Of a stretch of 64,000 nt of DNA, positions 1 through 8,464 are shown piece by piece. The translations under genes and the position numbers were made by a program. Every line of letters starts with the position of its first letter. Within the stretch, counting starts at the first letter, position 1. The notes beneath the pieces are model-generated. The model was not told the origin of the DNA. It did not search any database and was given only the letters and a program-made list of their open reading frames with translations. The DNA is taken from the NCBI RefSeq assembly GCF_004000785.1, contig NZ_BILX01000020.1:1-64000 (forward strand). The letters run 5' to 3'. The DNA comes from Paenibacillus ehimensis NBRC 15659 (lineage in GTDB: Bacteria > Bacillota > Bacilli > Paenibacillales > NBRC-103111).

Positions 1-47
1 AAAAAAAGAAACGGCCGGGCCCCTCTGCCCGCCGTCTCTTTGCCGCG
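1..47 (-). terminator. Rho-independent terminator of the cyclase-like gene
   Basis: Read on the minus strand, a GC-rich inverted repeat (GAGACGGC-GGGC against GCCC-GGCCGTTTC) is followed by a run of seven or eight T. It begins about 35 bases after the stop codon of the cyclase-like gene, so it fits as its terminator. Confidence 0.65.
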
Positions 48-80
48 TACCCAAACCGTGAACCGAATCCGCCCCTCCGA

Positions 81-2837
81 TCAGCTCAGAATCAGCGTGC
101 CGTCCCAATCCGCAGGCGCCCCGTTCTGGAAGTAGTCGTCGCACAGGTAAAAATACAGCCGTGCCGCTTGATCCCAACGGTTGCGCCTGATGATTTGCAG
201 GAAAGCCTCGCGGGCATCGTAAAATCGTCCGTTCTGATACCATTCGACGGCCGCTTCAAAGGAGGACCGGGTCTCCTCCTTCAATTTCCGCGCCTCGGCC
301 CGGTCTCCCTCATAAACATCGTAGAGCCGGATCGCGCGATCCTCGCCGTACGGAAGCACCCGACCGAGCGACCGGATGGAAAACTCCGCAGGATTCGCAA
401 GCTGCTTGTAGAACGCCTCCGTGATCAGGACGGATACCCCGAGCTTGTCCGTTAAGGCTTCGAGCTGCTCAGTCCGGTTCACATGCTCGGAGATGACCCC
501 TCCCTCCATCCGCTTCTCTTCCCCGATAACCCCCAGCATGACGGGACCGTGATGAATGGCGATTCCCATATCGATTGGCGCTTTGCCTGCGCTTGCCCGC
601 CCGTCGTTATATTGCTCGAGCACCCTTCTCATCTCCGTCGCCGCTTTCAAGGCCCGATCGGCTTGCGACGGAAACAATGCCAGAAAGCCGGCGCCAAAAT
701 ATTTGCTGACGAAGCCCTCCTGTTGGCGGACGACCGGACCGAATCGTTGCAAATAGGCGTTAATGAGGTTGAAATTTTGCTCCGGCGTCAGATCGCGTGA
801 AAACCGGTAAAAGTCCCTCATATTCGAAACCAGAATGCACATTTCCTGCTGCACCTGATCGCCCAAGTGCACGTCCACAATGCTGTCTTTGCCGATAAAC
901 TTCAAAAACTGCTGCGGGACAAAGCGGTAGTAAGCCTCGCTGAAGCTGGTGATTTCAGCGATGTAATTTCGGATATGGAGCGCCATCATGTTGAAGCGGT
1001 CCCCCAAATCCGCAAGCTCGTCCCGCGAACGGATATCGACAGCCGCTTCCCATTTTCCGCCTGCGATTTCGTTGACGCTGGCGCGCAACCGGCGGATCGA
1101 GATCGAGATCGACAAGGCGATCGCGCTGAATAAGAGCAAAATAACGAGCGTGATCAGCCCCATATTGCGGATAATGACCAGCTTCAAGTCCTGATTATGC
1201 TCCTTGAGGCCGTTCGCGTCCTTGCCTGTTTCATAAACCCCGACCATCTTCCCGGAGGAGTTGTACACGGGGCTGAGCGCATATATCCAATACCCTCTGG
1301 AGTCGTCCGTCGAGCCGGTAACCGCCTTCCCCGTCTCGATGGCCTGCCGGTAATCCGGCGTCAGCTCCATCGGCCGGAACATCGGCACGCTGCTGTCATC
1401 ATCCATGACGATAAACAGCTTCCCATTCTCCAGCTTGTATAAGGTCGTATACTGCCCTTCGCGTTTGCCGCCCAAGGAGCCGTACAGCGCCGATAGGCTG
1501 TCGTGAATCGTGCGGTAATCCCCGTTCATGTAATCCAGCGGGGAATTCAGCCTCTCCAATTCGTCGCCCTTTACAAAATAATTGCTTCCGGCGGCAACCA
1601 ACAGGAAGTTATTCTCCACCTCATGCTCCAGCTTCTCCGACACTCGCTGGTAAACCACCTCCGACAGCCAGAGCATGGAAGCGATGACAATCGGCACAAA
1701 GGCGATCAGGAACTTGAGCATCAGCGGTACCTTCCGGTCCAGCATATGAACGTAAACGAACCGGTGCAGCCAAATGACCAGTGCCAGCTCCGCCAGGGCA
1801 AGAAACCAGAATAGGTAGCCGAGGGCCTTGTCTTGTGCCGTATAACCGAAGGATGAAAAAGATTGCGCGATCGTCCCGTCCCTGTCCCTCTTGACGAACT
1901 GGTTCTCGGTCACGGCAAACAGGCTGCCATGGGGCGATGCATATACATGCAGCAGCGTTCCCAGCTTGCCCCGACCGGCTCTGTCAAAAAGCGTCTGATT
2001 CAACAGCGATTCGACGACGTACGGCTCCTGCGGATCGAGCCGGCTAATATCGTTCAACTGCTCGTTGACAAACACGAGGCGCTGCTGCGGATCGACCCGC
2101 AAGGACAAGGCGATGTCGCGGCTCGTTCTGTCCATTCCAGGCAGCGGATAAACCAGACGGGATTCCCCATTCGGAAGAGCCTGGTATATCCGGTCCTTTT
2201 TGGTGGAGTAAAATCGCCCCTCCGGACTTACGCCCGCCACATCGGCCGGCAATTCGCCGTCCGGCAGCGCCGTGCGGAACACTTCCTCGCCGGTGCCGCC
2301 GCTCAGCGGCAATGCATGCAGAATGATCGAGCTGCCGTCCAAGATGTAGTAGTACAACCGGTTGTCCTGCACCGTCAACGATCGGATCTTCCCGACGCGG
2401 AGCATCGATTCGGAAGGGGTGTCGTAGCGGTATTCGGCCAGTGTGCGGATGCTGCTTCCGTCCGCATTGATTTTGACGATGTTCTCCCCGGTCACGTACA
2501 GGCCGTACGGATCGAGCCGCGTATTCAGCGCATAGACGTTGCCTTCGTCGTCGGCCGCCAAGCCGTTATATTGATTCATCCCGCCCGATCCATCCTTGCT
2601 TGCCGAGTGGGTGAACAATATACCGCCGTCCCTGTCCGTTTTGATAATCGAGCGCTTGGACTTGCCGATGAAATACAAGCGGTCCGCCGAATCTGCGGTC
2701 ACCTTGAAGATGCCTTCAAACGCCAAGGAGCGGTCCCACGGAAGAAGAGCGACGCCTTGCTCCGCCGTGCGGTATAGTCCCCAGCCCGTCAAGCTAATGG
2801 CCGCGGCCAGCAGTAAAAGGAATATTTTCTTATTCAT
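81..2837 (-). CDS. Membrane sensor with propeller-like domain, HAMP and degenerate class III cyclase domain
   Basis: 918 aa. Visible order: N-terminal signal anchor (about residues 5-23), a repeat-rich NHL/propeller-like extracytoplasmic region (about 45-330), two membrane helices (about 338-363 and 373-397), a second extracytoplasmic segment (400-555), a helix (556-580), a HAMP segment (580-630) and a class III nucleotidyl cyclase fold (about 660-845), then a short helical tail. Family knowledge: active class III cyclases bind metal through two Asp residues and use an Asn/Arg pair. Here the first Asp position is N672 (VSNMRDF), the second is A716 (KYFGAGF), and the Arg four residues after N787 is Gln. 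The domain is therefore probably catalytically dead and may act as a ligand-binding or regulatory module. ATG start with a GGGGAGAAG site. It lies at the end of the minus-strand TolC-like gene; a link to the injection system is inferred from position only. Confidence 0.8.
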   Translation of the reverse strand: MNKKIFLLLLAAAISLTGWGLYRTAEQGVALLPWDRSLAFEGIFKVTADSADRLYFIGKSKRSIIKTDRDGGILFTHSASKDGSGGMNQYNGLAADDEGNVYALNTRLDPYGLYVTGENIVKINADGSSIRTLAEYRYDTPSESMLRVGKIRSLTVQDNRLYYYILDGSSIILHALPLSGGTGEEVFRTALPDGELPADVAGVSPEGRFYSTKKDRIYQALPNGESRLVYPLPGMDRTSRDIALSLRVDPQQRLVFVNEQLNDISRLDPQEPYVVESLLNQTLFDRAGRGKLGTLLHVYASPHGSLFAVTENQFVKRDRDGTIAQSFSSFGYTAQDKALGYLFWFLALAELALVIWLHRFVYVHMLDRKVPLMLKFLIAFVPIVIASMLWLSEVVYQRVSEKLEHEVENNFLLVAAGSNYFVKGDELERLNSPLDYMNGDYRTIHDSLSALYGSLGGKREGQYTTLYKLENGKLFIVMDDDSSVPMFRPMELTPDYRQAIETGKAVTGSTDDSRGYWIYALSPVYNSSGKMVGVYETGKDANGLKEHNQDLKLVIIRNMGLITLVILLLFSAIALSISISIRRLRASVNEIAGGKWEAAVDIRSRDELADLGDRFNMMALHIRNYIAEITSFSEAYYRFVPQQFLKFIGKDSIVDVHLGDQVQQEMCILVSNMRDFYRFSRDLTPEQNFNLINAYLQRFGPVVRQQEGFVSKYFGAGFLALFPSQADRALKAATEMRRVLEQYNDGRASAGKAPIDMGIAIHHGPVMLGVIGEEKRMEGGVISEHVNRTEQLEALTDKLGVSVLITEAFYKQLANPAEFSIRSLGRVLPYGEDRAIRLYDVYEGDRAEARKLKEETRSSFEAAVEWYQNGRFYDAREAFLQIIRRNRWDQAARLYFYLCDDYFQNGAPADWDGTLILS

Positions 2838-2853
2838 CCGCTATGCTTCTCCC

Positions 2854-3090
2854 CTATTCGTCGAAGCCGTCGATCGGCTCCGCTTTCTTCACGCCGTTCC
2901 ATTGCTTCCGCAGCTTCGTCAGCGCACCCGAAGAACCGTCCCGTCCAGCCGAACTTTGCCGCCAATCGGCTTCATCTTCGTGAGCAGCGCAAAGGCGGTT
3001 GCGCCCAGCTCCTTCGGCACTTGGAGCGTCAGCTCGCCGGTGACGCCGTCGACCGTGTCTTTCACGGCCCATTGTACGCTGAAGGTACGT
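2854..3090 (-). other. Out-of-frame 3' extension of the TolC-like gene (two apparent frameshifts)
   Basis: Just before the stop of the TolC-like frame a different minus-strand frame reads a well-formed protein segment (starts RTFSVQWAVKDTVDG, contains GELTLQVPKELG and ends GTVLRVR). A third frame then continues with KLRKQWNGVKKAEPIDGFDE up to a TAG at 2854. Both jumps are in the same direction, as two single-base losses would give; the first is next to a GGGG run near 3085-3092. The segment therefore looks like the original C-terminus of the upstream gene. I cannot tell real mutation from sequencing error. Confidence 0.55.
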
Positions 3091-4513
3091 CCCCGCCCGG
3101 TTCGGACGGCTGCTCCTTGATCGGCTCCAGACCGTCGTCAATGGTTAGGTAAGGCAGCGGTCCCGGCTTCCAGGCCGAATCGAGCGCGCCCGCGGATACG
3201 ACGTTCAGCGCCGACAAGGCGCTCATGTAAGCGTAGTACCCGGATATCGCCCCTTTTTGCGCTTCTTCCGAAGCCTGGCTCGCTTTCTCGAATTCGTCAT
3301 CCTTGATCCAGCCGGCGGCGTGCTTTTTGCTTGCCGCCTCCAGCTCGGTTTTTCGCGTGTCCGCCAGCTTTAACGCCTGCACATAAGCTTCCTCGGCCGT
3401 CTTGGCGTCGAGGTACGACTTTTTCACATTGTTGATCAGCTTCTTGCGGGTATCCTGTTCTTTCAGCCGGGCTTTGTCCGCCTCCAGCATCGACACCGGA
3501 AGCGAATACGGCGATTCGTCGAAATAACGCAGCCCGCCATATTCCCCCTGCAGCAAAGCTTTAGGCACCGGCAGTATGATCGGAACGACAGGAACCGGGA
3601 TCAAGAAAAGCCCCTCCCACTTCCGCTTAATCTCGCCGAGCAGGCTGTCGTAGTTTGCCATGAACGGCTCGTAAGCCATCGCCGGAGTAGAATACATCGC
3701 TTCGATCAGCCGCATGTCCTTCCCGCCGAATTCGGCGGAGTACAGCTTGCGCGTCAGATGGACTTTTTCCTCTGCCATTGTCCGGGTTTCCATATCTTTA
3801 TACAGCTCGAAATCATGCTCCTCCGCATAAGCGACAAACTTCCACATTTGCTCCTGCGTGAGCACGACATAATCGGGCTTGGCCTCGACCGTAAACGCCG
3901 ATGCCGGATCGATGCCCAGCTTCTCCCCGAGCTGCAGCTTGGCCGATTTGAGCGCCAGACGGGCGGCTTTCAGCTCGGATTGCGCGCGATCCACGGCTTC
4001 CTTCTGCTTATCCGCCTCGTCTTGTCCGGCGGCACCGAACTTCAGCTTCGTCTCCAGCGTGGCCAGCCGTCTTTGCGCCTGCGCCCATTTTTGCTCGAGC
4101 AGCGCTGCGTTATCCGCCGCTTGAAGCGTCGTGAAATACAGCTTCTCCACCTCCGAGCGCAGCTGCAGCTCCTTGCTCGCCAGCTCCCGTTTGGCCTCAC
4201 CCAGCAGCTTGCGCGCTTCCGGAACCTTGAGGCCGATGTCCAAATCCTGGGCTAAGCTGTGCGGCTTCGCAATCAGGCTGCTGTCCTTTTCGCTCCGATT
4301 CGCTGCGGCGCCCTGCGCTTGCGCCAGCTCTATGGTCTTCGCTTGAATCTGAAGGCGGGATTGCGCAAGCTCCCCCGACTCCGCCGCTGCCAGCTTTAAC
4401 GCCTCCTCAAGCGCAATCCGCCTCTCTTCCGCCAGCGCGCCCGAAGGCATCGAGCACTGTACGATCACTGCTGTTGCCGCAAGCACGACCGTTGCTTTTT
4501 GCAGCCTTCTCAA
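3062..4513 (-). CDS. TolC-family-like exported coiled-coil protein, 3' end frameshifted
   Basis: About 483 aa. The N-terminus is a signal peptide (LRRLQKATVVLAATAVIV..), followed by long alanine/lysine/glutamate-rich helices in two halves (roughly 35-195 and 320-445), the pattern of TolC/outer-membrane-efflux family proteins. A monoderm has no outer membrane, so the role must differ from classical TolC; it may be a wall-spanning or particle-associated helical protein. The longest frame starts at GTG 4522, but a GGCGGGAG ribosome site sits eight bases before TTG 4513, which I prefer. The frame ends early at 3062 and the likely true C-terminus continues in other frames to 2854. Divergent from the PAAR-like gene across a symmetrical promoter region. 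Confidence 0.65.
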   Translation of the reverse strand: MRRLQKATVVLAATAVIVQCSMPSGALAEERRIALEEALKLAAAESGELAQSRLQIQAKTIELAQAQGAAANRSEKDSSLIAKPHSLAQDLDIGLKVPEARKLLGEAKRELASKELQLRSEVEKLYFTTLQAADNAALLEQKWAQAQRRLATLETKLKFGAAGQDEADKQKEAVDRAQSELKAARLALKSAKLQLGEKLGIDPASAFTVEAKPDYVVLTQEQMWKFVAYAEEHDFELYKDMETRTMAEEKVHLTRKLYSAEFGGKDMRLIEAMYSTPAMAYEPFMANYDSLLGEIKRKWEGLFLIPVPVVPIILPVPKALLQGEYGGLRYFDESPYSLPVSMLEADKARLKEQDTRKKLINNVKKSYLDAKTAEEAYVQALKLADTRKTELEAASKKHAAGWIKDDEFEKASQASEEAQKGAISGYYAYMSALSALNVVSAGALDSAWKPGPLPYLTIDDGLEPIKEQPSEPGGDVPSAYNGP

Positions 4514-4583
4514 AAAATCCACTCCCGCCTATTCATTTCGACATTTTTCGATATGTTTCGCCATTCCTTTTTTTCCATGTCTC

Positions 4584-4674
4584 CATACTACTATAAATTC
4601 CCAATTCGACACATCCATTTTGTTCTAAAAATGTAGAACTTTCGTTGCCTGCTTGGGGTGAGTATAGTAGTATG
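4584..4674. promoter_or_regulatory. Symmetrical divergent promoter region with central palindrome
   Basis: The 12-mer TATAGTAGTATG occurs once on each strand (plus 4663-4674, minus 4595-4584) pointing outward, so each flanking gene has the same -10-like block. On the plus strand TTGCCT (4645-4650) lies 17 bases before TAGTAT (4668-4673). Between the arms is a palindrome, GTTCTAAAAATGTAGAAC (4622-4639), nearly at the centre of symmetry. It could be an operator controlling the PAAR-MORN genes and the TolC-like/cyclase-like genes together. Confidence 0.5.
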
Positions 4675-4727
4675 AAGGTAACAAAACAAAGCCTGCGATG
4701 ATAGAAAATAAAAAGGGGTGCGGCAAG

Positions 4728-5114
4728 ATGGGACAACTTGTATGCGGAGGGGCGACGATCCGTTGCAGCTTCGGCAATGCGCCGGCTTCCCTCCAGGTAT
4801 TGCCGGCAAACCGGGTCACAACCTCCATGCCGATCGCCAATATTATGGACAACAAGCCGATGGTCAACGTGCTTCCTTTCGGCATGTGCAGCTCTATGGC
4901 CAACCCGCAGGTCGCTGCGGCAACGGCGGCCAAGTTCGGCGTCATGACCCCCATGCCTTGCGTGCCCGCGACCGTCGCGCCATGGGCGCCAGGCTCTCCG
5001 ACCGTTCTTATCGGCAACATGCCCGCCCTGAACAACAGCTCGAAGCTCGCCTGTTCCTGGGGCGGATTGATCGAGATTGCAGTTCCCGGCCAAACGACCA
5101 TTCAAGTGCCGTAG
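4728..5114 (+). CDS. DUF4280 PAAR-like spike-tip protein
   Basis: 128 aa, small, rich in glycine, proline and cysteine (GQLVCGGATIRCSFGNAP at the N-terminus). It matches the DUF4280 family, a PAAR-like fold that caps the spike of contractile injection systems. An upstream ATG at 4698 is in frame, but AAGGGG nine bases before ATG 4728 decides the start. The spike protein of the main operon has no PAAR domain of its own, so this gene is the natural tip candidate although it is on the opposite strand at the far end of the locus. It is followed after 14 bases by the MORN-repeat gene, so the two are likely co-transcribed and functionally paired. Confidence 0.75.
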   Translation: MGQLVCGGATIRCSFGNAPASLQVLPANRVTTSMPIANIMDNKPMVNVLPFGMCSSMANPQVAAATAAKFGVMTPMPCVPATVAPWAPGSPTVLIGNMPALNNSSKLACSWGGLIEIAVPGQTTIQVP

Positions 5115-5128
5115 AAGGAGCGACAGTA

Positions 5129-6676
5129 ATGATTGAATCGATGATCAAGCCGTTTATCGCCCCGCTGCAGAAGAAATTAGCCGCTCCGCTGAAGCAAACG
5201 GCCGCTCTGCCGAAGCTGGCGGTCAAGAAGGCTGCCGAAGCCTGCAAAACGATTCTGAACGCCAAGGAGGTCACCAGGCAAAGCTACGTGCCGATCGGCA
5301 ATTACTATGTGCAAAAGAAGCTGATCGTCATTGTCATGCTGGTCCTGCTGGCGCTCGTCTATTTCATCTGGATCAAGCCCCCCGCCTTCGTGAGCCGCAT
5401 GTTCGGATTCGTACCCGCCTTCCATGAGCAGAGCGGAACTCCTCTCACCTATACGGGCAAAGCCAAAGTATTTGATCAAACCGGCTGGTTCAAATACGAA
5501 GGCGAGTTAAAGGACGGCGTCTTTCAAGGCCCCGGAAAGCTGTACGATCCCAAGGGGTGGCTGAAGCGGCAGGGGGATTTTGACAAAGGGCAGCTTGCCT
5601 CCGGCGAAGAGCTCGGTCCCGACGGCACGCTGCTTTACCGCGGAGGCTTTGCCGAAGGACTGTATGCGGGCACGGGCACCCTGTTCCACCCGAACGGCAA
5701 AATCCGCTACCAGGGCGAGTTTCAAGCGGGCATGCCCGCAGGCAAAGGCAAGGCGTTCGATGAGAACGGCAAGCTCGTCTACGAGGGAAGCTTCGCCGGC
5801 GGCCTCTACTCCGGAGACGGCACCGAATATGATTCCGGCGGCGCCGTGAAGTACCAGGGACAGTTTCTGGCAGGAAAATATAACGGCGCGGGCAAGCTGC
5901 TTGCCGAATCGGGCGCAGTGCTGTACGAAGGCGGATTCACCAACGGATTATACTCCGGAGAAGGCACGGAGTATTTTGGAACGGGCTCGGCCAAGTATAA
6001 AGGGGCATTTATGGCAGGCCGGTACAGCGGAACGGGACAGGCCTATTACGAAAACGGAAACCCGAAGTACAGCGGGGACTTTGTCGCCGGCGTATACAGC
6101 GGGAACGGAGAGGCCTTCTCCGAAGAGGGCCGGCCGGTTTATAAAGGAAGGTTCGCAAACGGACTGTACGATGGCTTGGGACAGCAGCTCGGCAAAGATG
6201 GAAAGCCGACCTATCTCGGTTTCTTTCGGCAGGGCCAGCCGGATTATACCGCTTTTCTGGGGATGACCGGAGCCAAAATCGAAGAGCTGCTCGGTAAGGC
6301 GCCGGAAACAACTGTCATCGACACGCCCGACGGAACGCCGGAGCTGCTTATGAGCTACCGCAATTACCGGATGGCGTTTACCGTGAAGTTATCGGAATCC
6401 GACCCGCAGACCACCTATATTGCGGCCGTGAAGCTGACCGATCCGGATACGATCGAAGCTCTTGCTGCGAGCTTTGACGAGCGTTACCGAAAGCTTGTCA
6501 AAGACGATCCGAAGCAGATGGTGCTGGCGAAAACAAGCCTCAGCGTATCGCCGGACGAGCGGAGAGACATCTATATCGCCGATTCGTATGTTTACCGGTT
6601 CCTTTACAGCCCCGCCCATACGCTGAAGGAGCTGGAGGTGTCCGGCGGCCAAAAAGCGGAGAAATCGAAGCATTAG
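5129..6676 (+). CDS. Membrane-anchored MORN-repeat protein
   Basis: 515 aa from ATG 5129, with AAGGAG eight bases upstream. The N-terminal 65 residues are basic and helical, one hydrophobic segment (about 67-88, LIVIVMLVLLALVYFIWI) follows, then about ten MORN-type repeats of some 22 residues (about 108-370; pattern Y-x-G-x-F-x-x-G-x-x-x-G-x-G-x-x-x-x-x-x-G). A C-terminal alpha/beta region without recognised domain (about 385-515) closes it. MORN repeats bind membranes or proteins. Paired with the DUF4280 tip gene, it may be a tip-loaded cargo, a membrane dock for the particle, or a protective partner; the sequence does not decide. It converges on the deaminase-like cargo gene, with 76 bases between the two stops. 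Confidence 0.75.
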   Translation: MIESMIKPFIAPLQKKLAAPLKQTAALPKLAVKKAAEACKTILNAKEVTRQSYVPIGNYYVQKKLIVIVMLVLLALVYFIWIKPPAFVSRMFGFVPAFHEQSGTPLTYTGKAKVFDQTGWFKYEGELKDGVFQGPGKLYDPKGWLKRQGDFDKGQLASGEELGPDGTLLYRGGFAEGLYAGTGTLFHPNGKIRYQGEFQAGMPAGKGKAFDENGKLVYEGSFAGGLYSGDGTEYDSGGAVKYQGQFLAGKYNGAGKLLAESGAVLYEGGFTNGLYSGEGTEYFGTGSAKYKGAFMAGRYSGTGQAYYENGNPKYSGDFVAGVYSGNGEAFSEEGRPVYKGRFANGLYDGLGQQLGKDGKPTYLGFFRQGQPDYTAFLGMTGAKIEELLGKAPETTVIDTPDGTPELLMSYRNYRMAFTVKLSESDPQTTYIAAVKLTDPDTIEALAASFDERYRKLVKDDPKQMVLAKTSLSVSPDERRDIYIADSYVYRFLYSPAHTLKELEVSGGQKAEKSKH

Positions 6677-6752
6677 CGTCGTTTTCCGCTCGGCCGCCGG
6701 CCTTCCCGATCGGCTGTCTTACTTTGCTCGAATTGCGTTCCCATAATCGCGT

Positions 6753-8351
6753 TCACCGTTTTCGTTTGCCAAGTGCCGAACGTATGTCGTCTTCTCGTTC
6801 ATCGTCCGCCCATTCACTCAGCTCCATTTCATCCTCGTCCTTTAAAGAGCTCCTTTCTTCCTCGTCCATGAAAACGCTTGATTCTTCTTCCCCTTCCGCC
6901 ACATCCATCGGCAATCCGTATTCTTCTTCCTCGATCCAGAACGGTTCCTCCTCTTCCAACGTATGACTCCGTTCGTCTCCGTCCATTTCATCCTCCGATT
7001 CGGACTCGTCCACATCCGATTCCGAATCGGTATCAATGTTGTAAGAGAACTTGGGAACGTAGTACGGATCTTTGTCCATCTTTTCTTTTTCCGACTTCGG
7101 AATACTGGCGTACGTTCTCGGGATGAGTTGGTTAACCGTGTCCGCATTCGCTTCAATATCGTATCCGTAAGTTGCCGCCTCGCTCAACCATCCCGGGCCG
7201 CTGTGCTCCGGAATATGAGGGCATTGGTCCATCCAGTCGTCGTTGCCGGCCTTGTACTCCCCGTAGTTGGCCATCATGCAGATTAAGCAAGGACGCTTCA
7301 AGCCCTTCACATGCCCCGCTCTAAACTTCTCGTCATCGTTCAAATATTTCTTGATCCGCCGCTCCGCATGGAGATCCACTTTCTTCCCGTTTGCTTTCTC
7401 CGCTTCCATCGCAACGATCGGCTTGGCGTTAAGGGCATCCGACAAATGGGCGTACTCCTCCGGCAGTTCATCCTGCAAGAGACGCGCTTTAATTTTTTCC
7501 AAATGCCGGATCACTCGTTCCTTCACTTCCGGGAGCATGCCGGGAAATTTTTCGGCTTCGGTTTCTTCGTATTCGTTCACAATGTTTTCCAACAATTCCT
7601 TCGTGCTTAGTCCGGTCTCATCCACCTCTTGCTTTTTGTTTTTCCTGACGAAATGTCTCTTATTCTGATTCTCGTTCGCAGCGAGATAAAACCGGTTATC
7701 GTCGAACAGGCCGGCTTGAACCTCTTGCGTCTTCCCTTTAAGCTTGAAGTAGAAGGCGGACGAAATCCAACGCAGCACTTGATCCGTCCGGTTGTTCTCA
7801 TAGCTTTTGGGTGCTATCAAGGACTCCGTGTTATGGTTATACAAATCGTTGACGCCGACGTGCTCTTGATCCGATCCCGCTTTTTTCTCTGCCGCAGCTG
7901 CGAACTTTAAAGGAACCTTATGAATTTCCCCAGCCGCCAAGCTTACGTTCGAATTTTCCCATTTGGTGTCGGTTAATCCTTGATTCAATTTGGCTTTTAC
8001 TTTCTTGAAAAAGGCCTTCTTCTGCTCCAAACGTCTTTTGGCCAATGCCGATTGCTGCTGCTTCCGTTCTTCTTTACTCAGCTTTTTGGATTTGATCACT
8101 TTCTTTTTCTTTTTTTCCGGTTCCGCATCGTCTTTTGTTTTTTTCCTTTTCGTTCCTCGTTTAGACGTATCAGACGCTTCCCCCTTCTTCCCCATAAGCT
8201 GCAAGACCGCTTGGTTCCCCACGCTCCTCTGGAGCTGTATCATCGCTTGCAGGGGCGAAAGTAAAGCCCCCGATCCCGCTCGGGTCCTTGCTTGGCCGGA
8301 TTCCGACGCAGAATCGGCCGTTCTGTGCACAATCGTCGGACGAATGGGCAT
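6753..8351 (-). CDS. Probable eCIS toxin cargo with deaminase-type zinc motif
   Basis: 532 aa from ATG 8351 (GAGGAA six to seven bases upstream; ATG 8387 is an alternative and the frame is open further back over the previous gene's end). Residues about 40-53 read LQRSVGNQAVLQLM, the leader shared with the other cargo candidates in this locus. Residues 64-90 are extremely basic and include PEKKKKKV, resembling an SV40-type nuclear localisation signal. The catalytic region has HAE at about 328-330 and PCLIC at about 354-358, the H-A-E...P-C-x-x-C zinc and proton-shuttle signature of the cytidine-deaminase superfamily found in polymorphic toxins. Residues 439-523 are extremely acidic and the protein ends GKRKR. 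Last gene of the eCIS operon. Deaminase activity, substrate and nuclear targeting are inferences; no immunity gene is evident. Confidence 0.7.
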   Translation of the reverse strand: MPIRPTIVHRTADSASESGQARTRAGSGALLSPLQAMIQLQRSVGNQAVLQLMGKKGEASDTSKRGTKRKKTKDDAEPEKKKKKVIKSKKLSKEERKQQQSALAKRRLEQKKAFFKKVKAKLNQGLTDTKWENSNVSLAAGEIHKVPLKFAAAAEKKAGSDQEHVGVNDLYNHNTESLIAPKSYENNRTDQVLRWISSAFYFKLKGKTQEVQAGLFDDNRFYLAANENQNKRHFVRKNKKQEVDETGLSTKELLENIVNEYEETEAEKFPGMLPEVKERVIRHLEKIKARLLQDELPEEYAHLSDALNAKPIVAMEAEKANGKKVDLHAERRIKKYLNDDEKFRAGHVKGLKRPCLICMMANYGEYKAGNDDWMDQCPHIPEHSGPGWLSEAATYGYDIEANADTVNQLIPRTYASIPKSEKEKMDKDPYYVPKFSYNIDTDSESDVDESESEDEMDGDERSHTLEEEEPFWIEEEEYGLPMDVAEGEEESSVFMDEEERSSLKDEDEMELSEWADDEREDDIRSALGKRKR

Positions 8352-8464
8352 TGGAGGTTCCTCGCTTTCTGGCTTTTGGGCAATCATCCGCCGGACAGGG
8401 GCTTCCTCTGTGAAAACCCGGGATGCCTCACCGGGGCTTCGTCTCGATTTGTCGCACGCGCCGC

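Noticed and set aside
3062-3141. Programmed frameshift in the TolC-like gene
   Set aside because: Two shifts would be needed and neither site has a standard slippery heptamer with a following structure; mutation or error is simpler.
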